A stretch of DNA of 64,000 nucleotides from Trileptium ribeirensis (Eukaryota > Nematoda > Enoplea > Enoplida > Thoracostomopsidae), in NCBI GenBank assembly GCA_030248225.1, contig JASANE010017534.1, positions 1 through 64,000 of the forward strand, read 5' to 3'. A model generated the notes under the pieces. That model was not told the DNA's origin, did not search any database, and worked only from the letters and a program-made list of their open reading frames with translations. Made by a program: the position numbers and the translations under genes. Below are positions 11,965 through 24,135 of this stretch, one piece after another (position 1 is the first letter of the stretch; each line of letters opens with the position of its first letter).

Positions 11965-13389
11965 TCAGAACGTCGTGAAGATTGTGTGTTGGAGGGTGAA
12001 ATCGTTTGAATTCAGTCTGTGTTTGTGATGGGCCATAACTCGGGAACGACTTAACTGATTTTAATGATCTTGGGCTCATTGGAACCGGCATAGTCGATTT
12101 ACCGTGTACATCCCCATGCGTCTTTTGATTTGGGGTCTAGTTCTGGGGTCAAGAGTCAAAATGTGGGTTGTTACCCCATTTTATACCCTTCACAGAAGAA
12201 AGCTTATTTTTATCTCAACTTTCGAATTTTTATCTCTGGTTCGTTTTATTTCATAGTGTTTTTCGATTTAGGCTCCGGTTCTAGAGTTATGGGGTTTTGA
12301 GGTATGGTTCCTCGCCCCAGAATTCGAAAATTAGTTCTGACATCCTAGACGGCTAAAAATTTAACTTAAGGGTTTTCGGGAATGTGAAACTCATTGACGG
12401 TGCTGGTTTTGCTCTGTGACCCATGGTTCCATGTGTACGGGGGTATGACGCTCCATGGTTCGGGGTCAGAGGTCAAAATGAGGTTTTTAACCCCATTTTA
12501 GTACCCTTCACGGAAGCAAGGTTATTTTTATCTTAACTATCGATTTTATTCTCTGGTTGGTTTTATGTTATAATAAAATGATAAATGCCGCTGTCTCTTT
12601 TTTGTTTTTCGATTTTGGTTCCGGTTCTAGAGTTATGGGGTTTGAGGGATGGTGCCCCAATGTTTCCTCGACCCAAAATTCGAAAATTTGTTATGACGTC
12701 CCTGCGGGTGAAAAGTTTCGCTTGATGGTTTTCGGGCATAACAAACTCATTGTTGGTGTTGGTTTTGCTCTATGACCCATGGTTTCTTGGGTACGGGGGT
12801 ATGGCGCCCGCAAGGTTCATGGTCAGAGAGCTATATAAAGTTTTTTACCTCATTTTAGTATCCTTCACGGAAGCAAGGTTTTTTTATCTTAACCTTCCAA
12901 TTTTTCTCTGCTTGGTTTTATTTCATAGTAAAACGATAAATACCGTTGCCTCTTTTTTGTTTTTCGATTAAGGATCCGATTCATGGGGTTTGAAGTATGG
13001 CACCCCCGTGGTTCGGCGGCCTAAAATTCGAAAATTTGTTCTGACGTCCTGGGCGGCTGAAAAGTTTTAATTGGGTGGTTTTCGGGCATGGCAAACTCAT
13101 TGCTGTGTTATTTTGCTCTGCGCCGCATGGTTCTATTTGTACGGACGGGGATATGGTTTAGCGACCGAAATTTCCTATTTTTACTGTTATGTCCTGTTAG
13201 GCTGATATCTTGCACTTGGGGGTTTTGGGGCATGGGAAACTTATTGCCGGTGTTAGTTTTGTTGTAACTTGTTCGGTATTGTGTGATATCGACATACAGC
13301 ATATCGACGTATGCTATCAATCGTGCATGAAAAAGGCGCAGGTGTACCTTATGCTTCACTACTTTCTGCAATGTCGATAAGTTACTAGT
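11965..13389 (+). repeat. dispersed repeat family copy 1, internal ~350-bp monomers
   Basis: Starts TCAGAACGT...GATTGTGTGTTGGAGGGTG and ends with GATAAGTTACTAGT. Internal monomers carry GGTCAAAATG, CCATTTTAGTACCCTTCACG, GTTATTTTTATCTTAACT, TCGAAAATTTGTTCTGACGTC and CATGGTTCC...ACGGGGGTATG. Copies 2 and 3 share both termini. No coding signal. Confidence 0.88.
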
Positions 13390-14779
13390 TTAAATATGAA
13401 TTGGTTTTTGTCGGGGATCCGGTAAACTACTGTCGGGGGTTCACTAAGATGCCAAGGGTCCCAAGGGTCAAAAACCTAAATTTTATTCATTTTGCATAAA
13501 ATTTATTTATTATATGTTTCCCTTAAAATCTTAACTTTTCCAAAATCAAAATATTTATAAATTTTAGTTTAGTTAAAACCTAATTTGCATATTTTCTACT
13601 TGTTTTTCTGTTTAGGTAACATGTGTTAGCAAACTTTAGTTTTGGTTGAGAGGAGATATGATTGAGAAGTCAGTAAAATTGGTCGTGTTTGATCATCGGA
13701 TGTTTTATATACTTTGAGATTTAATAATTTTAAAAATTTGTATTTGGTTACCTAGCTAGTAGATACGGTAAACTGCGTCAGCATAGTCGACCAGTTGTTT
13801 ATACATGCGTTGACTCTTAATGTAGAAAAAGGTCTACGGCTGTGTTTCAGCTTGATTTTTAACTTAGTTCTGGTGGATTTTGGAGTCTTAACTCAAGATT
13901 ACGCAACATTTGGCTCAAAGAAGAGCCTATACTTGCTCGTCGCTTTTTCAGTGTAAAGATATACATGTGCTTGGTGCCTTACTTATTACTGGTGTTTGGA
14001 TCGAATCTTTGTTGACTTTTATTTAAAAATTGGTGTTGTAATAAGGGTCTGCTTCACAGTTAGCTAATTTTAATCACGGCATTAGTTACCTTAATAATAT
14101 TTTTCTCAAATAAAACATAGGAAATCGTAATGGCAAGTATACTAGGGGCGATCGAGTATTAACTATATTAGTTAATAATAAGTTATAAATTCGGCCCCGT
14201 CGTGTCCAGTGAGTATTACCCGGGCGAGAGTACAATTGGGCTTGTGGTTAGTAGCACATCTTGTTGGGGCGGTTCAGTTCGGTTCAGCCAGTCAGGTCGG
14301 TTCAGCAAGAAGTGCTATTCTTGAGAAGATTGAGGAGACCGGGCGAGTGAGGGGAGTGGAATCACATCACCCTCTCGTGCCTCCAGTCGATCCCACGTAT
14401 TATTCTCTGGCCTGTCCACAACCCTCCGAAAAGTCGGGGGAACTTCGGGGGGCCCCGATGTTCATTCTTTGGAGAAAATTAAAAATGGGAGGGGGGAGTA
14501 AAGTTTGCCTAAAAATACAAAATATTTCCATGTCTTTATGCATTTTTACTACCGTGAACCTATTTTCAAGCTAAAAACAATATTTCGGCATTATAAATAG
14601 TGGTAATTGATGTTAAAAACAATTTGCAAACAAAAACATAAATTTTCAGACATAAAAAATTTTTGGAATTAGTTGAACATAGGGGGGGGTTCGGCTGAGT
14701 GGGGGGACCGACATGGGGGAGTATCCCACGCACATGGGGGGATTTGGAAAGTGGGGCTCCCCATCGCCCACTGTGGACG
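13390..14779. other. no gene seen; upstream flank of LTR element
   Basis: 13390-14200 is AT-rich and featureless. 14270-14310 contains short GGTTCAG repeats. 14450-14760 is G-rich, with GGGGGGG runs. The frame 14209-14574 has no recognised domain. Confidence 0.4.
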
Positions 14780-15545
14780 GGCTGAATTCTTGGTCAACCA
14801 GTCGGGGTCCTCAAATCTCTAGTACGAGCAGCCAGGCTTGTTCGACTTGAGCGAAGTTCGACTGAATAGTAGGCGACCGCCACTACGCAGTTGTGTTTAA
14901 CGTTGTTTGTCACCCAGTCGAGGACGACTTGTGTAATATAACCGGCAAGTATTAGCGTAAATCTAAGGTCTAGGTTGACATAATCAATTAAACCTACAGT
15001 CGGAAGTCGGTCGTAGTAACTCACACGAGCAGTATTAGATTAACGGCTAACCTAAATTTAAACATCGATCGCTCAAAACATAGCCATTAAACAAGGAACG
15101 TACTAATCTAAATCTAAGGATCAGCTTAAGTGTATTTGTCTTTTATATATACTCGTACGTTCGGTTACCAGCCAGTCGGGGTAGTCGTGCCAACCTCACA
15201 AGACGAGTAATAAAACAGTATATATATACGTTACCTAAAGAATAAAAGTATCAGAAATCGGGTGTTTCGAGTAACGAGTGATCAAGTGGTCGAGTGATAG
15301 TAAAACTTTAAGCAAAAGCGGAGTGAATTTCTAGAGGAGTCATAGCAAGATTTAGAGCCGGAACTGTGCTGAAATAACCGGTGGAATCTTACGCAAAATA
15401 GCGTAGACGGGTACTAAAGACAGTGCCGCGAATCTAAGCTACAGGTGCTAAAAATTGTGTGCCTTAGTATTTTATCATATTTTTCAATAAACTATTCTTG
15501 CCAAGGGTTTGGTGCCTATTATCTAAAAATCGAGTGATAGAGCAG
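14780..15545 (+). mobile_element. probable 5' LTR and leader of a decayed LTR retrotransposon
   Basis: This stretch precedes a gag-like start. It has a CAATAAAC polyadenylation-type signal at 15487 followed by TTGGTGCC at 15510-15517, which could mark an LTR end or primer site. The motif CCAGTCGGGGT occurs twice (14799, 15173). The LTR boundaries and the 3' LTR were not found. Confidence 0.35.
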
Positions 15546-15965
15546 CACCGCGCCGCAACCCAAAATATAGGGCACGAGCGCCGACGGCAGAAGCTGAAGC
15601 GCAAGCCAACATACTTACCGCGAGCTTAACGAGCGCAACCATGCTAGCCATACCTCGGACCGCAAATCTTCAGGTGACGAATCCAGTCCCCCTATAATAA
15701 CCGATAGCCGTCATAAAGAAAAATGGCCATCGAACCCCTACCCCTCTCAATTTTTTAAAATATCACATAGTGACCACGATTTCGTGTAAATGTGGGACAA
15801 ATTGGTAATAAAATAAGTCGTCAGAGTTTCTGAAAAACCGAAAATCAACCCCCAATCCTAAATAAGGCAGAAGCCGAAATAGAAGTTATTTATATGTAAT
15901 AGGAATTAGTAGACCTCATAACCGGGACGTCTTCGTAAGTCCCATCTAAACTTTAAAATATTAAA

Positions 15966-16400
15966 ATGCCACTTCGGAGAACACCGCCTAGCGCAACAAC
16001 TCAGAAAGAATCGACATGAAAGAACGTCGAAAACGCGCAGGAAACAACAAACCTGAGTACAACGGAAGAACTGGAAGATACAATCCAAGAACTCGAATCA
16101 AGCGTACCCGAACCAAAAAGAAAAGAGCAACACCAACAGCAACCGAGTACGAGTAGCGAAGACAAGCATGCAATTGATGCAATTCAAACTCGAACCGGTA
16201 CAAACCAAACCCGATTCGGTGCAAACCAGAATGAAATCGGTGCAAATCAAATACGACTCAATGTAAATTAAGAGCTGCAAACCAAACTCAATTCGGTGTA
16301 AATCAAACAGGGTATAATGCAAACCAAATCCAGTTCGGTGCAAACTGCGATCAAATTGGTGCAAATCAAAACGACCCCTCGCAAACCAAAAGCGATATAA
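15966..16400 (+). pseudogene. gag N-terminus of LTR retrotransposon, broken
   Basis: ATG at 15966 reads MPLRRTPPSATTQKEST, a start typical of arthropod-type LTR retrotransposon gag proteins, then TGA at 16017. The same frame continues as a Glu/Gln/Ser-rich acidic stretch with EELEDTIQELESS and PSTSSEDKH. It then enters minisatellite sequence encoding QTRTGTNQTRFGANQ, with further stops. I infer gag from composition and the start motif; no capsid domain or zinc knuckle is visible. Confidence 0.5.
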
Positions 16401-16645
16401 CACAAACCGAGGTCAATACGGTGCAAGCTTGGAAACAATCAGTGCGCACCAAATGCGACGCAATGTAAACCGAGACCAATTTGATACAAACGGTGATCAA
16501 TTCGGTGCAAAACAAACAAGTCAATGTGAACCACACCCGATTCGATGACCAATTCTATGCAAATAATGACCAACTCGGTGCAATTCAAACGCGACTCAGT
16601 GCAAACAATGACCAAGTGGACACGAATTACGTTCAATTCGGTGCA
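16170..16645 (+). repeat. minisatellite in gag, unit ~22-24 bp
   Basis: Degenerate copies of GATTCGGTGCAAACCAAA. In the gag frame they read variants of FGANQ. The array expands the gag-like coding region and ends where LINE sequence begins. Confidence 0.8.
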
Positions 16646-16649
16646 TATT

Positions 16650-18215
16650 TACAACTCTAGAAGTTGAATTAACACTGTCCAAACTCAAACTGGCTGCTTC
16701 TCCCGGGATTGACAATATTAACAACACTTTCCTTCACAATTGCAGATCTGTTCTTGCTGCTCCTTTGTGTAAACTGTTCAATCTTTCAATGTCTACTGGC
16801 CGTTGGTCTGCGTCATGGGGTCTTGCTAAAGTGGTTCCAATCTTTAAAAAAGTGACAAATCACTACCAGAAAACTATTGACCTATCAGCCTGACCTCATC
16901 CGTCAGTAAAGTCCTAGAATCATTAGTCCGTGCACGTTTGTTGGCTTTTCTAAATGACAATGATCTTATGTACCACTCTCAACACGGATTCAGGTCTAAA
17001 CTCTCAACCACTTCACAATTACTGTCATATCTGGACTTTGCAACCAAATGTGTCGATTCAAATGATTGGGTAGATGTCGCATACATAGATTTCCAGAAAG
17101 CTCTTTATAAGGTCAATCACGATGCGCTACTCACAAAGCTTGAAATTTACGGAATTTCTGGCGCTCTTTGAAGGTGGTTCCGCGAATACCTTTCTAATAG
17201 GCGTCAATCGTTTTTGTGAACAACACAATGTCTAATTGGACTGATGTCAACAGCGGTGTTCCGCAAGGAACTGTACTTGGTCCCACCCTGTTCATTATTT
17301 TTATTGACGACATCGATGACAGTGTCGGCTGTGCAATTTACAAGTTTGCTGATGACGTACGCTTAGCTCGCCGATTTATTCAAAACTCTCCACTCAACTC
17401 ATCTGACTTGTTTCAATTCGATCTGGACGGTTTTTCGCTACACTGTCACGAATGGTTCGTATCAGTTAATGCCTCTAAAGCCCACGTGCTGCATCTTGGA
17501 GCGAAAAATCCATCGTCTATGTATTCACTGATGGACAATTGTCTTGAAATAACTCCATGCGAAAAAGACCTAGGTGTCATCATTAGTATCGATCTCAAGT
17601 TTTCAGAACATTGTGCTCATGTATCACCAAAGGCTCACAGAGTTATCTCCATGATTCGAAGAACAATTTCTCACTGGACCAAGACGATTTGGTTTGACCT
17701 GTATCGCACTTTACTTCGTCCCCATGTCGAGTACGCCGTAAACATCTGGTGTCCGTATCTAACTAGAGACATTGAGTTGATCGAGAAAGTTCAGCGAACG
17801 TCAACCAAGCTCCTACCGTGCATTCGTCACCTCACATGTGAGAAACGTCTACGATATCTAGGTATTTAGTCACTTGCAACGCGCCGCCTTCGGAGTGATC
17901 TCATCCTTGTCTACAACATGGTCCACGGCCGGGTTATCATAAACATATTCACTTTCTTTGTTCATGGGTTCCCAACAACTAGGGGTCACGACCGTAAATT
18001 ACAGACGTGGGATATCCCCGGCTTGATCTTCGGAAAAACTTTTTTTCTAACCGGGTCGTCAGAGCATGGAACAGTTTACCCCTGATGTAGTGTCGGCACC
18101 GTCATTGTCATCATTCAAGCAGCGTCTTCACTCCTTGAATGTGTTGCCTCAATAATTGTGTATTTGTATTCTATCATCACCAACCTCGCGCCTGTGAGGG
18201 AAGTTTTTCTTGAGC
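16650..18215 (+). pseudogene. CR1/Jockey-like LINE reverse transcriptase fragment
   Basis: 5'-truncated non-LTR reverse transcriptase broken by several frameshifts and stops. Order: LKLAASPGIDNINNTF and LAKVVPIFKK (fingers), QHGFRSKLSTTSQLLSYLD, YIDFQKALYKVNHDALL with the first catalytic Asp, then after a frameshift SGVPQGTVLGPTLFIIFIDD and KFADDVRLA, the FADD box (usual YADD). Thumb-like DLGVIISIDLKF and LYRTLLRPHVEYAVNIWCP follow, then the tail to about 18215. The EN domain is absent. It lies between two gag-like pieces, so it probably inserted into the LTR element; no target duplication was identified. Confidence 0.85.
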
Positions 18216-18551
18216 GATGGTACACTATCACATCAAGATGGAACGAACAATGACAAAGCCTTTAACAAAGTGTACCTATGGGAGAAGAAAAAGTTCGGAA
18301 ATTACAAACACAAGCGTCCACAACGGTGGAACAATGAACCGATACAAGTACGTCAAACGCAACAGAAACAAATTGCGCAACCATGGACGATGCCGATGCC
18401 AATGATGCCAACACAGATTGACATGAACTATCCTCAACCGATACAACCGTACTATGGACAGATGGGAATGCAACAGCCCAAGCTATATGCCCCGGGAAAA
18501 GTGTCGCAACAATCAATGCAACCGCAAACGAATTGGCAAGAAAAGCAAAGT
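18216..18551 (+). pseudogene. Gln/Pro/Met-rich gag-like fragment
   Basis: An open stretch reads KKKFGNYKHKRPQRWN, then a Q/P/M-rich part (QPWTMPMPMMPTQ, QPIQPYYGQMGMQQP). The composition suits the C-terminal part of a retrotransposon gag. It is cut at 18552-18563 by the RTE insertion and resumes at 23478. Function is inferred from context only. Confidence 0.35.
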
Positions 18552-19330
18552 ATGTCAATATCGTGGCTTGTTCGCGGTGTGTGTTGGGATCACACCGTAC
18601 ACAAGTGATTGGGTTCACTTCCCAATCGTGCAAGAATAATGATGCGCAATACATAGCCTTTCGTTATATACTGTCAACTCCACCTACACGTGGTGCACCA
18701 GGTTTTTGCTGAAGGAGCTCTGGCGACTGCGGTCATGGGCGCAGTATAATAACCCTAGGTCGTTCGGCCAGGCCACAAAGAGTAAATGCTTTTGGTCAAA
18801 CGGGCAGACACGGCTCGGTGGAGCCTTGGATGGCAACGTGTCTAGGAGAAGGAAATCTCTGACTCCAAAACCCCCGCTGCCTTGTGGGATAGGACAGACA
18901 GTCCAAAGGCTAAGGGTGAAGGTTCCCCGACAGAAAAGACTTCAAAACCCAGAAGCGTTTGTTCGATAATCGGCGGCTGCTGGTCGGTGTGGTCTCTGCG
19001 TTTGTTGACAGTCAACAGCAACAGCTGCGCTGCAACTTAAGCCTTCCGTTGTTCTTTATCTGGCGGAGAATTGGACTTGGAGACCCCAGTTCTATCTTAT
19101 CCAGAAAATCACATGACTATGAACTTAAATGCTTTTACGATTAATGCTAGGGGTGCCCCCGTAAGCGGGCAAGCGATCTTGCAAAATATGCTTTAAATGT
19201 TTCTTCATTCAACTGTCGCACGATGCGTCTAAAGACTTGATTGCACGTACTCTCTCTGAACGTAATATTGATGTGGCATGCTTATCAGAAATTCGTATGC
19301 CTGGCAGTGGATCGATGGCTATCACATGCG

Positions 19331-19520
19331 CCAAGCGAGTTCACCCGGATTTTGAAGAATTTCAGAAAGCAGGCAGCCAGTGTAAATGGCCATGTCCTGC
19401 TTGTAAGGAAAATGCAGCTCGAAATGCAGTTTTGTGTCGCGGATGTGGATACTGATGGCATTGTCCTTGTGCAGGTGCGCCCTACTCTCAAGCGCGCAAA
19501 GCTAGAACGTGAAAATGTAA
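19331..19520 (+). other. PHD/zinc-ribbon-like insert inside the RTE endonuclease
   Basis: Between two conserved endonuclease blocks lies about 190 bp encoding CPACKENAARNAVLCRGCGY and, after a TGA, WHCPCAG. The Cys/His spacing recalls the PHD-like fingers seen in some LINE proteins. No target duplication was recognised. It may be a second element fragment or a lineage-specific exon of the RTE. Confidence 0.4.
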
Positions 19521-19680
19521 ATATTGTATCTACGAAATCGAAAACAATAGTACAACTAATGATGAATATAAACTGCTTTGGTCTGGACCTACGGACGGCT
19601 CTGGGTTATACGGGGTTGCTATTGCCGTTAGCAAAGAGTTAGCAAACTCCGTGTTGGATTTCAAGTGCATCTCTTCTCGC

Positions 19681-20850
19681 CAGGGAGTAACCGGAATTCC
19701 GGTTCCGGTGAAAATCGTGTTCCGGTTCCGGTTCCGGCAAAGAGCAAAAACCATACCGGAACCGGAATTCCGGTTTAAAAATTTTGTTTGAAATTTTCCA
19801 CGTTTTTTGCTTCATCCTGTAATCCAAACATATGTAATATATTATACAATAATCAAGCTCCAATACAACCAAGCAAAAGAAAAGATTAACTAACCAATTT
19901 GCCGTGTGAAACGTAAGTAGGGCACATAATTTGAGCAGGAATTTTTCATAATAACTTGCAGGATTTTGTTACATCAAAGCCAGGTCGATGCTTGTAGCAG
20001 CTATTTTACACATCCAGAAGTCTGTGGGATACGTTTGAATTAAACCGGTCCAACTCGGTAACAGAGTATGGCTTACGCAGAAGTACTTAGGGTATGCATG
20101 GCTAACATAAATTGCATCAAGCACCCGCCAGTGCGCTTGTAAACTTGGTAAATCAGTCTAAATTGAAGTAAACTAACGTTATCTGCAACGCAGCTAGAAA
20201 CTTCTTTCTTGGCAATGAACTGTATTTATTGAAACTGTGCGAACAGCATCACAGTGTGTCTCATTTACAGCGTTCTGATTAGAAAGTTATGATCATTATG
20301 ATCTAACTGACGGACACTGTTTGTCCAACGCTAGCCTAAACAGTGTCTCTGACCATTGATCGGAAAATTACCTTCTATCTATTATTTTCTCTTAGAATCA
20401 TATAAACCAATAATTTTAAGTTTCCTACAGAAGAACATGCAACAAACGTATGTGTAGTAAAGGGAGGCGACTGGAGACAGAGCGAAAGTGTGTATTCTAC
20501 GCTCCAAGCTTTGTAAGCACATTCTATTTGACGCAGTATACGCAATGGTGTATAGTGGAAGTCATTTTTTGCTCTGAATATCCAAAAACCGACATATTTG
20601 ATCGATAAATAAACATTATTAGCTTCCTCAGTCTCTTTAAAGTTTCAGAAAGGCAATAATAGCATCGCAATACATTAAGTTTAACGTAAAAGTAATTTTT
20701 AATGCATTTTAAATCCACTATACCTTCATTTCTTCTATCATCTGTTTTACTATATATAAATTTCGAAGACCAGGTTCCGGATCCGGTTTAAATGGACGGT
20801 TCCGGTTGCTGGTTCCGGTTCCGGTAAATTTCGGTTCCGGTTATTCCCTG
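19681..20850. mobile_element. hAT-type MITE, 1170 bp, 8-bp target duplication
   Basis: It starts CAGGGAGTAACCGGAA and ends TTCCGGTTATTCCCTG. The flanks are CTTCTCGC at 19673-19680 and 20851-20858. The CAGGG terminus and 8-bp duplication are hAT hallmarks. Subterminal TTCCGG repeats are dense at both ends. No transposase frame. A diverged copy lies at 36415-38830. Confidence 0.93.
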
Positions 20851-21799
20851 CTTCTCGCCTACTGATGTTGTCCTTGGACACTAAGCCTTTTCCAATAACA
20901 GTTATCTCGGCCTACGCACCAACTGATGCTGCGGATGCTATGGTGAAAGATCATTTCTACAGTGGCCTGGAAGATGTTTTGTGCTCTCTGAAATCATCAG
21001 ACTTCATTGTCGTCGGAGGAGATTTTAATGGTAAACTGGGCTCAGGAGATCCAAAGCATGTCGGAAAATATACCATTGGTAACAGAAATGATAATGGCGA
21101 CCGTCTCTATGCGGTACTAGAGCAGTATAAACTCTTCGCTGCTAACACGAACTTCCGTCACAAAAGTCGTCATACGGTTACATGGGTTAGCCCTGACAAA
21201 CGAGCCATGAACCAGATTGACTATATACTAGTCAAATCCCGTTGGAAAAGCTCAGTGATAAATGCGCGATCATACTGGGGCACAGCATGGACCAGTGACC
21301 ATGCAATGGTGTGTGCAAAACTAAAGTTAAGGCTTGTGGTGAAAAAGAAGGCGCAACCGACCAGAAGGTTCAGTGTGCAGCGTTTGAAGCTTGCCGACCA
21401 GCAAAGCAAATTCCAGGAGAAAGTGTCTTCAAATATAAGCGGTCTGACTGATGATGTTTCCTTGAATAAACTGTGGCTACGATTGAAATCAGCTATTATC
21501 AACGCGGCGGATGATACCCTTGGTTGTGTCCAAAAAACCAAATCAACCGGGATATCCAATGGTACATTAGACCTGATAGCGAAAAACAGTGGCGGTGCCT
21601 TGAAACGAGAAGTTCGAACTTCGCTGAGGAAAGATCTTGAAAACCAATGGAACCAGTTCGCGGAGGACATGGAGAGAGCTTCGGCAGCAGGAGACTCACG
21701 CAAACTTTACCAAATGCTCAAGCTTGGTCGCGGTGGTGCAGGAGTGTCCGATTCTATCCTAAGTGAAAGCGGCGAGTGCTTACCGCACAAGGATGCAAA

Positions 21800-23446
21800 A
21801 GTGATGGGCGGAGCATTTTAGCAAACTGTTAAATCGCACTCTGCCGTCAAATCCAATTACCACTCCGGAACTGCAACAATCTCTAACCGTGAATATTGCA
21901 ACGTATCCGCCATTCGACGCTGAAGTCAGAAGAGCGATTAAGCAGCTAAAGCCGACTAAAGCGCCCGGTGAAGATGAAATCCCAGCTGAATGTTGGAAAG
22001 CATGTGGAGAGGACGGTATTAACGTGCTTGTCAAAATTCTTAATCGATGCTGGTGCGAGGAAGCAATTCCAGATGGTTGGGAATGTGCTGTTGTTCTACC
22101 GCTGTTCAAGAATTGATGTCGCCAGCTGTGCTGCAACTACAGAGGAATAAGCTTGCTCGACATAGCCTTGAAATTCCTGGAAATTGTGATAGTCAACCGC
22201 ATAATAAATTTTCGCGCAATCTCGACTCGCGAACCTCAAGCTGGATTTCGACGCGGCAGGGATTGCACAGATCAAATCTTCAGTTTGCGGCAGTGATCGA
22301 AAAGAGATACGAGTTTAAACGACCGTTCTTTGCCTGCTTTGTGGACTTTTCTGCTGCCTTCGACTCTGTTCATAGTGATGGGATTGTATTGGGATGCCAG
22401 TGAAACTAGTCAACATGATGCGTGCAATATACAAGAAGACATCCTGTTCTATGCGGGTATATGGACAACGGTCCTCACAATTTGACGTCAATACGGGTGT
22501 GAGACAAGGTGCCATCGCTTCACCAATGCTGTTTAACGTTGTCATAGACTGGGTATTGAATAACGCATTGACCGACACTGATGGAGTGGATGCCGGTGGG
22601 GGCAGTCTTATCTCGGATCTGACCTTTGCAGATGACATCGCACTACTGGCTGAAACGGAAGCACAGCTGCAGTCCATGATAGATCGTCTGTATACCATCG
22701 CTAGCAGAATTGGGCTAATCATTAGCCAACGGAAAACCAAGGTCATGAGCTGCTCTGGGGACCAAATTCTTACAACTACATTGAATGGAACCCCACTTGA
22801 ACAATTGTCGAGCTTCAAATAAAATGGCAGTGAGATTGATAGCTCGGGCTCTGCAAGAGTTGACGTTACTTCCAGAATTGTGAAAGCTGGAATGGCAATG
22901 CGTGCTCTCAACCATTTGTGGACGAAGAGAGCTGTAACCATGAAAACGAAAATGCGAGTCTACATGGCCAGTGTTCGGTCGGTATTACTTTACGGGTGTG
23001 AGGCTTGGCCATTACTGAAAGAAAACGAGATGCGGATGAATTATTTTGAACATCGCTGCTGGAGAAGAATTCTAAGAATCTCTTATCTTGATCGGGTGAC
23101 AAAACGCGAAGTGCGACGACGCCTTGGAATCCATGAAACTATCGAAACATACATCAAAAGATGGCGTCTGACATGGTTCGGCCATGTAGCGCGTATGCAC
23201 GATAATAGACTACCAAGCAGAATAACGTTTGCAAGTACCCACGGATGGAAAAGACCCATGGGTGGGGTTAGAAAATTATGGCTCCGACGTGTGCATGATG
23301 ATATCAACGTTCTATTTATACGAAACCAATTTAATGGAAATGCCCGTCGCTGGCAATCGGAATGGCTCGCACACCTAAAAGAAATGGCTCAAAATCGTGA
23401 AAGCTACAAGCTCAACATTGGTCGTGTGATCAGTTCAATAGCATGA
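21800..23446 (+). pseudogene. RTE reverse transcriptase and C-terminal domain, frameshifted
   Basis: Pieces in order: AIKQLKPTKAPGEDEIPAE, then after a stop NYRGISLLDIALKFLE and GFRRGRDCTDQIFSLRQ. Next comes FACFVDFSAAFDSVH with the catalytic Asp, then GVRQGAIASPMLFNVVIDWV and LTFADDIALLAE. After a TAA at 22820 the C-terminal region runs VYMASVRSVLLYGCEAWP, FEHRCWRRILRISY and RWRLTWFGHVARM. Four or more breaks make it non-functional, yet motif conservation is high. Confidence 0.9.
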
Positions 23447-23477
23447 AGCATGCTTGTGGACTCAAACTGACTGACTG

Positions 23478-23870
23478 ATGTCAATATCGATGATAAATCA
23501 ACACCAGCAAAATTGGTAAACGTTGACGAACCAAACGCCGCCAAGATGCAACAGCTGTGGAAGGCTATGCCATAGAACGAACAATGCTTTCCAAGGAACG
23601 CAGTGCAAAACGCAAGAGGCGTGCGATTGGAGAATCAACAGCAAAGCCACAATTGATACAGAGTGGTACCAAAGCGACCGAGTCCACATATCGAAAGAAC
23701 GGACAATCAACCGGCGAGATCGGGTGGAGTGCAGCAAGGAAAGAACATTCAAAAAGAACCAAAGAACACCGATAACTCTCGTATAGCTGTAGAATTGGAA
23801 ATACTGTCATCCGCGGTAGATCCAAAAGCATATAGAATGCTAAGAAAGTGCTGTGGACTGTAACGTAGTC
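23478..23870 (+). pseudogene. downstream piece of the LTR-element gag/pol region
   Basis: Sequence right of the RTE insertion. Frames read VDEPNAAKMQQLWKAMP and, in another phase, VELEILSSAVDPKAYRML. No protease or RT motif is visible, so the assignment rests on continuity with the gag-like part left of the insertion. Confidence 0.3.
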
Positions 23871-24135
23871 CCATGGGGTGATCAAAACTCAGCGGGCGGA
23901 CCACTGGTCGGGGAATAACAGCAGGTAGTTCGCCGCAGGGAGCACATCGCGTCGATGTTTAATAGTGCTCTCCTGCCGGGGGTGCCGGATTTTGCCGGGG
24001 GCCAATTTTTTCGCCGGATTTTATCGCGTTTAGACGTTTATTTTTTCAGAAGGGGCTTTGAACCGGGGGTGCCTTCGTTTTGTTGGGGGCAGCTGAAAAT
24101 GACGCCCTTCACTTTAAACTAGCAAGGTCTGTGTA
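23871..24135. other. G-rich unclassified segment
   Basis: Contains GCCGGGGGTGCCGGATTTTG, GCCGGGGGCC and CCGGGGGTGCC. No coding signal. Probably another element remnant. Confidence 0.35.

Larger units (their letters stand above)
19205..21821 (+). pseudogene. RTE endonuclease domain, interrupted
   Basis: The N-terminal part (ARTLSERNIDVACLSEIRM) has the first-strand motif and the catalytic Glu region of APE nucleases. It is followed by a ~190-bp foreign-looking insert with a Cys-rich stretch, then YKLLWSGPTDGSGLYGVAIA. The MITE splits it at 19681. After the MITE, ITVISAYAPTD, VVGGDFNGKLG, NQIDYILVKSRW and WTSDHAMV give the N, D and H catalytic motifs. The frame ends at 21821 by a frameshift into the RT linker. 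Confidence 0.88.
18564..23477 (+). mobile_element. RTE-clade LINE with 12-bp target duplication
   Basis: ATGTCAATATCG at 18552-18563 is repeated at 23478-23489 and frames a complete-length but dead RTE element. It has a 5' leader (18564-~19200), an APE-type endonuclease and a reverse transcriptase with C-terminal domain. It ends with the short tandem tail CTGACTGACTG typical of RTE LINEs. A hAT-like MITE (19681-20850) splits the endonuclease. The host sequence on both sides appears to be the gag region of an older LTR element. Confidence 0.88.

Noticed and set aside
15988..16636. minus-strand frames with LHRIGFGLH-like repeats
   Set aside because: They are the complement of the gag minisatellite; the repeated peptide reflects the ~23-bp unit.
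21221..21703. 160-residue minus-strand frame
   Set aside because: Antisense shadow of the RTE endonuclease coding strand.
22315..22941. 208-residue minus-strand frame
   Set aside because: Antisense shadow of the RTE reverse transcriptase.
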